Of a stretch of DNA of 35,540 bases, positions 15,341-27,100 are shown in pieces. The stretch is from contig NW_019775463.1 in assembly GCF_001039355.2 (NCBI RefSeq), forward strand, positions 9,254-44,793. The letters are read 5' to 3'. The position numbers and the translations under genes were made by a program. Origin of the DNA: Lingula anatina. Lineage: Eukaryota > Brachiopoda > Lingulata > Lingulida > Lingulidae. The stretch's first letter is position 1; the number at the start of each line of letters is the position of its first letter. The notes beneath the pieces are model-generated. The model was given only the letters and a program-made list of their open reading frames with translations. It did not search any database and was not told where the DNA came from.

Positions 15341-18300
15341 ATGCAAAACTTGAAGCTCGTGGTGGTAGGAGATGGTGCGGTGGGAAAAAGTTGTCTCTTG
15401 ATCAGCTACGCCACGAACGCGTTTCCAAGTGAATATGTCCCCACAGTGTTTGACAACTACAGTTGTAATGTAATGGTGGATGGAAAACCGATATCTCTGG
15501 GGCTATGGGATACAGCAGGCCAAGTAAGTCCCCATCCGCTCTCTCGCTCTCTCTCTCAGTTACCCGTTTTCACCAGAATTATTTTATAAGTATTGATGAT
15601 TATTATAAAGAAATAAAGCATTAATTACTTTGGATCAAATTTTTTTTCGACACGATTTTTATATATTCAAATATATTGTTGTCTTACATTTTAGGAGGAT
15701 TATGATCGCTTGCGTCCTCTTTCATACCCACAAACAGACGTTTTTCTTCTGTGCTTTTCAATTGTGAGTAGGAGTTCCTTTGAGAATGTGCCGGCAAAAT
15801 GGTTTCCCGAAATCAGTCATTATGCTTCCGGTGTTCCTGTGTTGCTCGTGGGATGTAAAAATGGTTAGCAGTTGGAATATTTTATTTTAATAAACTTTTA
15901 ATAAACTTTTAAGAGCTTAAAAGTTCACTTTTTATCGTTCACGTAAGAGATAGGACCTTTTACTTACTATGCTTTTCTGCTTTAAAGGTTGCGAATTAGT
16001 AGCACAAAACCTTGGGAGTGGTCGGAAGATTTGTTACATTTACACAACCTCAAAATTGCAATAAAAGTGAATTTAGGGGGCATGGGGTTGTATTCCGATC
16101 CTTCGCTGAACGCGTTGAGGTTTAGGCTATATAGTGTTTTGTCTTTTACGGCTATGCTCAGATCTTTTCCTGGCAGAGTTTGATTTAATCTAAAAAGCAA
16201 CGTTTACAGATGTTAATATATAAGTAAGCTACTGGGGAATGTTTCCTAGAAGTGACTCTGCCTCCGTAGACTTTATTTCTGTATATGTGAATATATAGTT
16301 ATGAATTTCTTTTTTTTTTTACTTGCAAAGTTCATCTTAATATGAAAGCCAATATAACTTGCGTACGCCGCAAAACTCGTTTCACGTCTTTCAAAAATGA
16401 ATTAGATGAAATAAATCAGTTTAAAATAATTGACATATGTTTAACTGTCATATTTGTTACCAGATCTGCGCGTGGGTTCTGGCAGTGCGCGACCTGATGT
16501 CGTAACTGCAGAAGAAGGAAAGGAGATGGCAAAGAAACTGGGCTTGTCTTGTTATGTCGATACTAGCGCTCTCACACAAGATGGTGTGAAGTTTTGCTTT
16601 GAAAACGCAGTGAGTATCACTTTATTGCATTCCTGAATTAAAAGAAACTAATTTATTTATTAATATTTTTGTCAACTCCGTTCATTTCACCTGTTATTTT
16701 GGGATAAATATGATAATTTAAATTTCGCTTCCTCAAAAGTTCAACCATATAATTGGAGAACAAGATGAACATAGGTAGGCCTACTACTTAAAGCCTATCG
16801 TTATGTAACTGATTCTGTTTAAATATTCTACATCGAATATGTATCCCGCCCTTTCAGATCCGTTACGCTTTGAATGCAGCGCCAATTCTCAAGAAGAAGG
16901 GAGGCTTCTCCTTTTTCGGCAAGAACAAAAAGCCACTCCCTATTCCGCCAGTCATGCCACCTGCAGGTAAGGGAAGTAGTTTGCTCGTGCTCAGTTGTAC
17001 CGTATTAAGTGCATTTTTGTTGGGAACTCACTGATGGTGAATGTAGTTGTCAATTATGCAGAAACGATATCCCCTAATAAATGAGATTCGACCGAGTGGT
17101 CGATGACGATATTGATGCGAATTCATTCTGTGTAAACATGGCATCGATTATTTTAAGTATTTTTTTAATTTGATTAAAATGGTAAATATTTCTAATGCCC
17201 ATAAACAAATATAACCTGTCAGACTTTTCAAAGAAGTGTAGGCCTTTTTCAATGTATGATAATATGGGGATGTGGGAAATAATTCAAAGTTTCGGTGCAA
17301 GCTCTCGGTGGAAAAAAACTGTAAAGGGGCCGAATTTGCAGATATACTTCAAAATGTAATGTAAACTTTATGTTAAAATTCATACACATTCAGAGATTCA
17401 AAAGATGTTTAATCTTCGTAATGCTCGGATACCAGTCTATGAAAAAAATTATCAAGTTTTACAATAATTTTCAAATTTGCGTGCCCGTTCACGCCTATTT
17501 CAAGACTGTCCTCATCGTGGTTTTAAAGGTTATTCTTCCATATGAAAAAAATATCAATCAATACAAAACTAGTTATTTATCCGGTTGATTGATTGTAGAC
17601 TTTGTGCGTGAAACATGGTTTTCATATTGATCAATAGTTTTATAACATTTCCTAATAAAAATACAGCGTTTTTGTACGCATGGAAACAAACAAACTGAAA
17701 CACAGATTCTCTCATTCACTGTTAAGGCGTTGTCGTCGCCTCATTTGTATGAAGAAAATAGGACCATTTGTTATTTACATAGTAATAACCAGCGTAATAT
17801 TATATTCTAAAAGTAACTGAATTACATCAAATGTATTCGATAGGTAAAGCGCCATGGCTGACGGTAGAGACGTCAACATTTGCCGAGGACTGGAAAAAAG
17901 TATTGCAAAACCCGGTCCATGCTGACGTCACATTTCTGGTGGAGGGACAGCAGCATTTAGACGCTCATCGGGTGATTCTGTGTGGGGCGTCAAAGATGTT
18001 CAGACAAATATTCTCGAGAAAACTGAAAGAAGAGGTGAGTTATTTTGAGTTAAATTGCACTCGTTATTGAACCTACGGACAACAATTTTAGCCAAGTCGC
18101 AATGTGATAGCATTGTTATGTACCGTGTTTTTTTATGTTTTTTTTTTTATGTATCGGTCGGGAAATATGAAGAAATTGAAGAAAATGATACTGAAAAAAT
18201 AAACCATATTAAATCTTAAGTTTTTATATCTTAAAGTAATGTTTTTCCGCAGAATAACCAGCTGACAAAGTTTTCCCCGGGGAGCACGTTTACGTGGGAA

Positions 18301-20384
18301 GACATTGCGTCTGGGAAAGTGGAAGGTCTGGCAGGCATATGGCAGGAAAAACAGGAGGGGAATAAGGACGTTATGAAAACTGTTATAGAACTAAGTGCAG
18401 ACATCAAAGGGGCTGCGTTCGTACAAGTGCTGGAATTTTTGTATACAGGTTTGTCTGGTTCGCGATCGATTATATTAATGTCAGATTTAATGAGTTAAGT
18501 AGTTGTCTGTGTTAAGTGTGTCAATGTTTTTAACAGAGGACTTGATAATTTGGCTATGCTTTGACTAAATTCCATGTGATTTTGTTTTTAAATAAATAAA
18601 TCCGAAAAGATGTAAAGGATACTATTTTATATGTACCCTGTAAACTTCAGAGTTGTAGAGATATCATTCTTATTTCTCAAGGTGTGCCAGACCTTAAAGA
18701 CGATATCTCGGACCAAGAACTGGATGAAATCACAAGGGTTGCTAAAATATTCCAACTCCCTCACCTGGAGACGATATGTACAAATAAGAAAAACGAGGAA
18801 GAGTTTTTGAACCCGAGTATAGGGACGTTCTTAAATGACCTGACCGGACAGAGCTTGAAAGAGCTGTTCCTCAATCAGCCTGAGTGGGCCGACATTGTGT
18901 TCATAGTAGAAGGTACAATTTGTATATTAATATTTTTTAAAAACTATTAAACTTTACCCTAAGTTTTCGAGAAGCTTAAATAATTGTCTGCTTCTCGAGC
19001 AGACGATCAAACCGAGTTCAAAGCAGACGACTTCTCCCGCCTTATCGTCAGTGAAAATCTGAGAATGAAGTTGGACTTTTTCCCAAATAAAGCAGAATTG
19101 AGATATAGAGAATTTCGATGAAATCGTTGCAGTTTTAATATAAACCGGTAAAGCTATCAACAAAATGTTAAGAAAATGAAAGTGCACCAATTGACGCTCG
19201 TTGAAATGCACTCGCTGCCTAATGCCCGAAGTCAGTCATACCTTGTTATCTAGCTTCATTGAGCCTTTTTGTGATTTTCAATTTGTTTTTTCCCAACAGG
19301 TCAAAAAGTGTATGCCCATCGTGTTGTCTTGTCGGCTCGCTGTGACGTGTTATCTGCCATGTTCAGCGGCCATTTTAGTGAGGGTTCTTCCTGTATGACA
19401 GAGGTAAATTTCGTCGCATTTTATTGTTATTCTTACCTTTTCATAATTCTATCATACAGGCTTAGCCAGGAATGCATTATCAGATATTGTATTAATGTAA
19501 CCAATGCGTTTGATTTTTTTTCATACAGACATAAAATAGATTTTCTGTTCTTGTTCATTATTGGAAAACATTATCTCCGAATAGAATAGCCAGACGCGCC
19601 ATGATCCGTGCTGTCAGTCATTTTTCTTCTTATGTTCCGATCTGTCATCTAATACCGTAAATTTTTACACTAAAACGGGCTAATAACGCACGTACATTCA
19701 CTCTATTTTCCTACAGGTACCTCTATCTGACGTGACATTGGAATGTTTCCTTGCTTTCTTGGAATACCTATACACAGACCACGCCCCCATAGAGGATGGA
19801 GATTCTGTCGGTATCATGGTCCTTGCGGACGAATACTGCCAGCGTCGTTTAGTCAATCTGTGCGAGTTATACATAACAAAGGAAGTGGACAGGTCCTGCA
19901 GAGACAACATAGAAAAATCAGATATTGACGTCATAGGGTTACTGCTGACGTCACAGGTAATGGACAGCTTATGTACATGTACATTCTCAGCTTTGATCAC
20001 AGCCGTGAATGATATCATAAATCACGTTGTATTTTAACAAATACAGTTTTGATAAGCCCCGTCTTTCTTGGTTTATTTATCTCTAATTTATGTTTTACAG
20101 ATTAATTTCGATCATATTTGTAGTCATGTGTATCTTTGAAAACATTTATTTATTTATTTTTATATTCTCAGATCCACAATGCTGAACAGCTTGCTAATTG
20201 GTGCCTTCACTTTATCTCTACGAACTATCAGTGTTTTAAAAACAGACCAGAGTTTCCTCTTCTTCAAGAGAAAAACTTGGAATATGTGGAAGAGAACCAA
20301 TGGCCCCCAGTAGAGTACCTAAACGAGCTTCGGGAGTATGAGAAACTTACGGCCAAAAGCGAAGAAAAATGTTCTATCATGTAA
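15341..20384 (+). CDS. Rho GTPase-BTB-BTB protein (RacA-like RhoBTB) with CAAX box
   Basis: Ten exons close in frame: 15341-15523, 15695-15863, 16464-16609, 16858-16966, 17844-18034, 18253-18448, 18682-18912, 19300-19403, 19717-19956 and 20172-20384. They give 593 aa. Residues 1-175 form a Rac-like GTPase: P-loop GDGAVGKS with G12, switch I PTVFDNY, DTAGQ with Q61, GCKND at G4 and TSAL at G5. A Lys/Pro-rich linker follows (about 175-203). BTB1 (about 218-335) is split by an insert. BTB2 (about 398-500) and a BACK-like C-terminal region end in CSIM, a CAAX box. RhoBTB proteins act as Cullin-3 ubiquitin-ligase adaptors. Vertebrate RHOBTB1/2 have degenerate GTPase motifs and no CAAX, so this architecture is closer to Dictyostelium RacA. 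A 3' splice site 11 nt before the ATG implies a 5' UTR intron. Exons 1-2 recur at 11910-12432. Confidence 0.93.
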
Positions 20385-20731
20385 TGATAAAACTGGATTC
20401 TTATATTGATTTGCACATATAGACAGTGGGCAGGCAGATTTGCCTTAAGGTCTTAGTTGTGCCGAAACTGTAATATCTGTGGCTTCGATATGTCAGAAGC
20501 ACGTGCTAATTTTTACCGGGCACAACGGAAACGGGACTAGTGAGTTTCTCACGTGGTATAGTAACGCTTTGGTTGGCCGACTCCCACCACGTGACACTAT
20601 AATTTGCCCAGTTCCCAATCAACACATTGTTGCAGATACGTTTAGTCCTCATATTTGTCTTACAAACATGCACTTGGCTTATATACATATGAGTATTTAT
20701 TGTATATGTTTAACTTAGTGATTGTATTCTT

Positions 20732-20737
20732 AATAAA
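20732..20737 (+). terminator. Candidate RhoBTB polyadenylation signal AATAAA
   Basis: AATAAA about 350 nt after the RhoBTB stop codon, the first clear hexamer downstream on this strand. Confidence 0.5.
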
Positions 20738-21449
20738 AGTCATAAAAATTAATGGCTGAAGATTTTATCACACAGTTCTTCATATATTTGGCCCATAATT
20801 AAAGTCAAATGGCTGTTTTGTTAGGTATTCCTGTGGTTCATTGGTCATTATTTTTATTATTCTTTTATTTCTACAAATTTCAGTAACAGTATGGAAAAAT
20901 ACTGCCTGTGTTTTATCGAATATCGAGGTATTACATGACTGTTTTCTCTTTTTATTTTACATTGAACACAGAGGAACATTTTATTACTTTATTTTTTGTG
21001 ATTTATCAAATTCTTGTTTGCAAAAGTTAGCTTTTTTAAAATGAAGTAAGCAAGCAACAACACTGGATGGAAAAAAATTAACAAATGTACATATCATTTA
21101 TAGAACAATGTAGTATCTAAGTGTTTATTCTACTTCTTGGTAAGGCATAATCCCAGTATATTCAATTTCACTATAATAAATGAACAAAGTACAGTCACTC
21201 ATTTTAATCATTATTTATTCACAAACATGATAAAATTTGATAGAAATATTGCATAGACAGTAATAATTTTAACAAGCCTCAAAACAGTGAATATGATAAT
21301 ATCTGGTCAGAGGTTAAACTGACATAGTGTTTCATCTTAACCTCAACTTCAAATCAAAAACTTTGTCCATTGCAACAGAATCACTGTTAGAACTAGTAAT
21401 ACAGAATCTGCCAACCTTAATTACTCTTTGATATGAAAAAAAAGGAATG

Positions 21450-21484
21450 CCCCCCCCCCCCAAAAAAAAAAAAAAAAAAAAAAA
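21450..21484 (+). repeat. C12 then A23 homopolymer tract
   Basis: Adjacent poly-C and poly-A runs in the convergent intergenic region. The lengths are error-prone. Confidence 0.85.
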
Positions 21485-22387
21485 TCGCCTCCCTGTGTCT
21501 GTGCTGGTCTCTGGGATAAATTATATTATTACATTATATACTTTTTATTTGACCAAAAACAGACCCTCTAAAAGCTGGCATAAATGGAGATTCAGTGTGA
21601 AGCTACAGATAATCCGCTGAGAAAAAACTGAAAGAACAGAGAATGAGTGATCCACCACATAACAGCCAACAAATCTGATTAATCACAGTAAGAGGTACAT
21701 ACAGCTCTGAATAAACTGATACATATTACTTTTTTATTAAGCTAAACACTTTTTTTATTTGTTTTTGGATGGAGGTTAATGTTATATTCTAAGCCATATC
21801 GTGCCCATAAAATAATTGGACAAAACTGGCCCACACTGCTCAATAACTGTCTCTGTATATTTGAATAGTTTAAAACAAAAACTTGAAACAAACAGATCTG
21901 TTCACACCGTTTTATCATTGAAATATACAATAAACAAAGTAATTAGTTTCTTTTTCATAAACTTTGGAAAAACAGTATATCAGCTGGAAGCACAACTTGA
22001 TAAACAAACATGGTAATGTCAATAAATATCATATCTTTTAACTTATTGATTGATTGATTTATAAATTCATTTAGTAATGGGAATTCAATCAAAGGCCTAA
22101 ATATCTACCTACTTGAAGGTTACTGACTGGATAATACATTGAGTGGTATGACATAGAAATTAACTTAAGGGAAATTTATGTCTGTCAGTATATAATGTAA
22201 TAAATGACTGCCTTTACTTTTAGCAAAGTAATAAACTGATTCCAAGTACATCTGATATATAATTTGAAAATGTCAGCAAAATAAAAAAATCTAAAATAAG
22301 TGGTTTTTAAATGGGACTTGACATATAATCATGAATTAATAATATCATCATATTTAACATATTTTCAATAGGATATCATAAAGCTAT

Positions 22388-22407
22388 TATATATATATAT
22401 ATATATT
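22388..22407 (+). repeat. (TA)n microsatellite
   Basis: A TA dinucleotide run in the intergenic region between RhoBTB and ZnT. Confidence 0.8.
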
Positions 22408-24186
22408 ACTGCACCACACTTTTATCATAAAATTATATTGGTATTTTTATACAAATAAATATGAAGAATAACCTTCAATTCCTGTACTACAGGCATAGTG
22501 TGTGAGTATATGTAACTCAGCTGCAAGTCTTAACAGTGAATGTGTAAGTTCTGACCTATCAAACCTACATGTATCTTCACTCTTATACATATTCATTTTG
22601 ATTCAAAAGAGTGACCAACATTTTTTTCAAAGACAAGCCATCTTAATTCAGAGAGTCAGAGACATACTTTATTTGCCTCTTTATGGCACTGCCTCTAGTG
22701 AGGTAAAAGTCTGACTAGGAAGCTAGGACCTGAAAACTTGCTTCAACAGCAAGGTTTCATTAGTATGAATATCAGTCTAAAATACACTGCCATAACACAA
22801 CGTATGTCATGATCTCTTGGAAAGTTGCACTCCTCAATCCATCCTTAACCATAAGATTTTACCCCTCGTGGGGCCACATCTCATGCCTTAGGATTAAAAA
22901 GTTGCCTTTTCTAAGGGTTGGTAAAGAAACTGGGTAACTTTCAATTACAGAATTATATCCTTTTCCTATTTTCTCTACATTCACCACCAAAAAAACTAAG
23001 GACTGCAGTCAGAAACAAGCGAACTTAAACTTAATACCAAGGAATGATATTAATGGAACTTTGCTTCATTTTTGGCTTTAAATTTGAACTTTTGGGCTTA
23101 TTTATGGCCACTATACATGACAGACACATCCTTGTGAATGTACAAAAGCTGTACCTAAATAGATTGAGAGTTAAAAGGAAATATAAGATCCACTGCTAAT
23201 GGATAGTGAAACTCCTACCTTTCAGATTTCAATACTCTACTCTCTGATGCTGCATAATACAAATAAGCTATTGTAATTTGTGATAGTACTCAATCGCACT
23301 GATAACAACTTCTTTTATCTCCATGATATCCCAGATAAATTATGACAAATATTAGTCACCAATTTACACTGTACTGATTATTAACAAGTGTCATTTTTGA
23401 ACATTAACATTTTCATTATATCCTGGACAGTGAAGAACTTGTATATTGAAAGAACCTTCCCTCATCCCCCACCATATTTCCCAAGCAAATGAGATGATTA
23501 ATCCCTATATGCTACCCAAAAGTGGGTAAATCTGCAAGGGGGAAATTTTCTTGATATCTTGGATCATTCAGTGACAGCTGACAGTGTATTACACTGGGGA
23601 AACTGGTAATATGTACCCAACACCAGTCTGTCTAAAAAGTCATAATGTGAAGCACACTCATATTATCTTACTTACAATGATGATTCAATGACATGTCAAA
23701 TTTGCTGCTCTTCTGTGAGACTAATGACTATTTATCAATTTTCATTTAGAACAAAAAAATGCTTTAAAATCAGCTGTGTGTATGAGTGTGTGGTCTAACT
23801 ATTTCATCCATCAACAAATTTTAAGTAATCTCATATACCATGTGCATTTGATTCAATATTGGGTTGTCTAGCAATTTTCACAGGCACGCATTACAGTTGA
23901 AAGTGAAAACAGCCAATAATTATAATATGACTAGACACAAAGGATCTCACAATATAGAGAATGCTTTCAACTTTTAAACATAAGCTGTTAAACATAACGT
24001 GGCCGTACACTGCTAATCAACCCTGAAAGTTTTATACCATAGTGGTACCCAAAATAACCTCATATCCCATGGAAGCTTTATATCCCAGGAGAATCCCACA
24101 TCCCACAGAAATTCAATATTGCAGGTTTGGGGTTTTCTAAACCCTCTTTAATAACATGGGATATGTACTTCCTCCAAAGGTCATCA

Positions 24187-27100
24187 CTACACACTTGGAC
24201 TGCTTGGACTTTGTCTCCTGGTGGGTCCCAGGCACTGACCACAGGATTGCATAATGACCTCATCATATGGCTCCACCTGGACAGTGGAGTGGACAAGACC
24301 ATGCTTGGACCTCAGCAGCCGCGTGGCTTGCTTTAACACACTGAATGGATCTGCATCTGGCCCTGGAGATTATAAACAGAAATAAATATAATGATTATAA
24401 CTGCAGGGTACAGAATAGGTAAGATGATTATTGATGCTTAGGTTGACCCACATGCCATTTGGGACATGCTTTTTTTATTTCTAATTCCCATGTGTTTCTG
24501 AGTTAACCTCAACATTATAATTTGGCAAGTGATGGGAAATTATACCCCTTCAGACTAATCCAGATCATCCTTCTGCCATAACCTTCAACTAAATTTCATT
24601 TTATTTTTTTAAATATAAATTGACTCTTTAAATGTCTGTTTACACATAATAAAGAACAAACAGAGCCCAAAGACCTTACCCTCCTTCACCCCCCTTGCAG
24701 TAATGTTTATTCAAAATTCCCATTTTTCTTCACTTTCACAAAATTCAATAAATTTACTTAACTTCTACTCAATTTAAAAGACTAAAAAAGACTAAAGACT
24801 AGTGATAAATTAAATTTTCCACCTAAAAAGCAGAAGTCCAAATTGCACTCACCAACAGCGAGATGTGTTGTCACAGCAGGTTTGTCCATAGCGAGAGACC
24901 AGATATGAAGACTGTGTGCCATCTTGACATTGGGAATGGCCTCCAAATCTTCCTCGATCTTCTTGATGTCAAGATGTTTCGGAGCAGCTGATATAAAAAA
25001 CAACAATGTAGAACAGATATTGTAAATATGTATCACTACGGCAATCAACTAAAAAAAAAATTAATTAAAAGGGGTTCAGTGCAAATATTTAACTCATTAT
25101 GGAGTGTTAACTAACTTGTTTTAACTTGTTTTAAAAAAACAAAATTGATCTTTTTACTCTTCTTACAAAACCACAGAGCACATTGAGACACAAGCCTGTG
25201 TGTGAAGTTTTTTTTTCAGAATTTTTTGTCACATCTTTGCACGGGAAGTGCTGAATAAAACAGAGAAACCATAAAACCAAAACACCTGTTTTTATCAAAT
25301 CACTGACAGTATTAAACATCTGTTGTTTTGATCAAATCAATAGATATTTTAGTCACTCATATCACATACCTTCCATAATTAAATAATATGCATCACGTAG
25401 CACTGTTATTGTGGTAAATAATACTAGTATAGAGAAGATAAATGTACAGATAGGATCAGCTATCTTGTATTCTGGCTGAAATAGAAAACAAAACGTACAT
25501 GTATTATCATTACTATCAGAAGTACACGTGTACATATGTCAACTGAACCTCTGTCTGAAAGTCTGCATGCATGTGTCACAAGCTATATGTAATAGAAATT
25601 AAATTTTGATATAAGTGTACAAAATGCAACAAGGGGATAGAACATTCAGTTCGTATTCTAAGGGGTGTCTCAGAGGTGTAAATAAAATTTTAAAAAATCA
25701 ATTAAATAATTAAAGAAAACTAGTTTCCCTTTAAAAATTATATTAATCCAATTTGAGCACAGTTTAAGGTTCACTCCATGCACTTACCTTATACCTAATA
25801 ATATAAGCTGCAATGAGCACTCCTACACTTTGTATTAGATCTCCAAGGATATGAATAAACGCTGCTCGGATCACAAGGTTTTTCTTTGACTTTTTCTGCT
25901 GACCATGACCATCATGATCACCATGACTATGACCACCTCCATGACTATGACCATGACCACCTCCATGACTATGACCATGACCACCTGATATATTGAATTT
26001 GCATGCAAAAGACTCTGAATGTAGCACCAGTCCCATGCTGCAACAGAAAAAATACGATCATTGAATCTTGATGATCAAAATGCAAAGGCTTCATATCTAT
26101 TCTGTTTTAAGCTGACATGGGTAAATGTGACATAACCAAGAGGAAAACACTGGATAAGTTCAAATCAATAATCAAAATGTCATTACCCTTAAATACAAAC
26201 CCCCAACAAAGTCTAAAGACACATGTATATAAAATAAAATAAATGTGGACTAAAATTTAAGCAAACATCATGCAAGGTCAAAACATCCCAGAAATAAAAC
26301 ACTCACTCAGCTTCACTTACATCATATTAAAAGCTACCCCACAGCCAGCAGTGATGATCATGTCATCTCCCATGATTTCATAGTGGTTGTGCATCACCCT
26401 GTCTACAGCCAAGTACAGCAGCACTCCTGTAGCCACCCAGATCAGTAACACACTCACTAGAGCACCAACTACCTCTGAAATTTTATTTTAAAAAATTCTT
26501 AACTAGTAAGCATTATGATGAGAAGTAAATACTGCCTGCAAGAGAAAATGTTTGGTGATAATTTAATGCTTTAGGCATAACAGAATATTCAAACCTATTT
26601 AGTTCATTTATTAAATTTGAGTTAAATTTGAAGATGCAAATTAAGAGGCATTTTAAAAAGCAATGTTGACTCNAAACGTACATGTATTATCATTACTATC
26701 AGAAGTACACGTGTACATATGTCAACTGAACCTCTGTCTGAAAGTCTGCATGCATGTGTCACAAGCTATATGTAATAGAAATTAAATTTTGATATAAGTG
26801 TACAAAATGCAACAAGGGGATAGAACATTCAGTTCGTATTCTAAGGGGTGTCTCAGAGGTGTAAATAAAATTTTAAAAAATCAATTAAATAATTAAAGAA
26901 AACTGGTTTCCCTTTAAAAATTATATTAATCCAATTTGAGCACAGTTTAAGGTTCACTCCATGCACTTACCTTATACCTAATAATATAAGCTGCAATGAG
27001 CACTCCTACACTTTGTATTAGATCTCCAAGGATATGAATAAACGCTGCTCGGATCACAAGGTTTTTCTTTGACTTTTTCTGCTGACCATGACCATCATGA

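Larger units (their letters stand above)
12974..16420 (+). repeat. Direct duplication A, second copy
   Basis: Matches 9740-12972. It starts immediately after the N and loses similarity at about 16420, where the first copy meets the N. It is longer than copy 1 because of a 168-bp MITE at 14276 and expanded GA and CA repeats. It continues into the rest of RhoBTB, so it represents the start of the next contig. Confidence 0.85.
20385..24186. other. 3.8-kb convergent intergenic region, no gene recognised
   Basis: This lies between the RhoBTB stop (+) and the ZnT stop (-). All ORFs are short, AT-rich and without recognisable motifs. It holds the likely RhoBTB polyadenylation signal, a C12/A23 homopolymer pair and a TA repeat. 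On the minus strand AATAAA occurs near 22668-22673 and 21214-21219, possible ends of a long ZnT 3' UTR. A regulatory RNA cannot be excluded. Confidence 0.5.

Noticed and set aside
20385-24186. Hidden gene between RhoBTB and ZnT
   Set aside because: I examined the short ORFs on both strands and found no conserved motif or splice chain that would join them.
25900-25985. CRISPR-like or satellite array in the ZnT region (also 27090-27190)
   Set aside because: The 24-bp periodicity is the codon repeat for a His-rich loop inside a confirmed exon, with no spacers.
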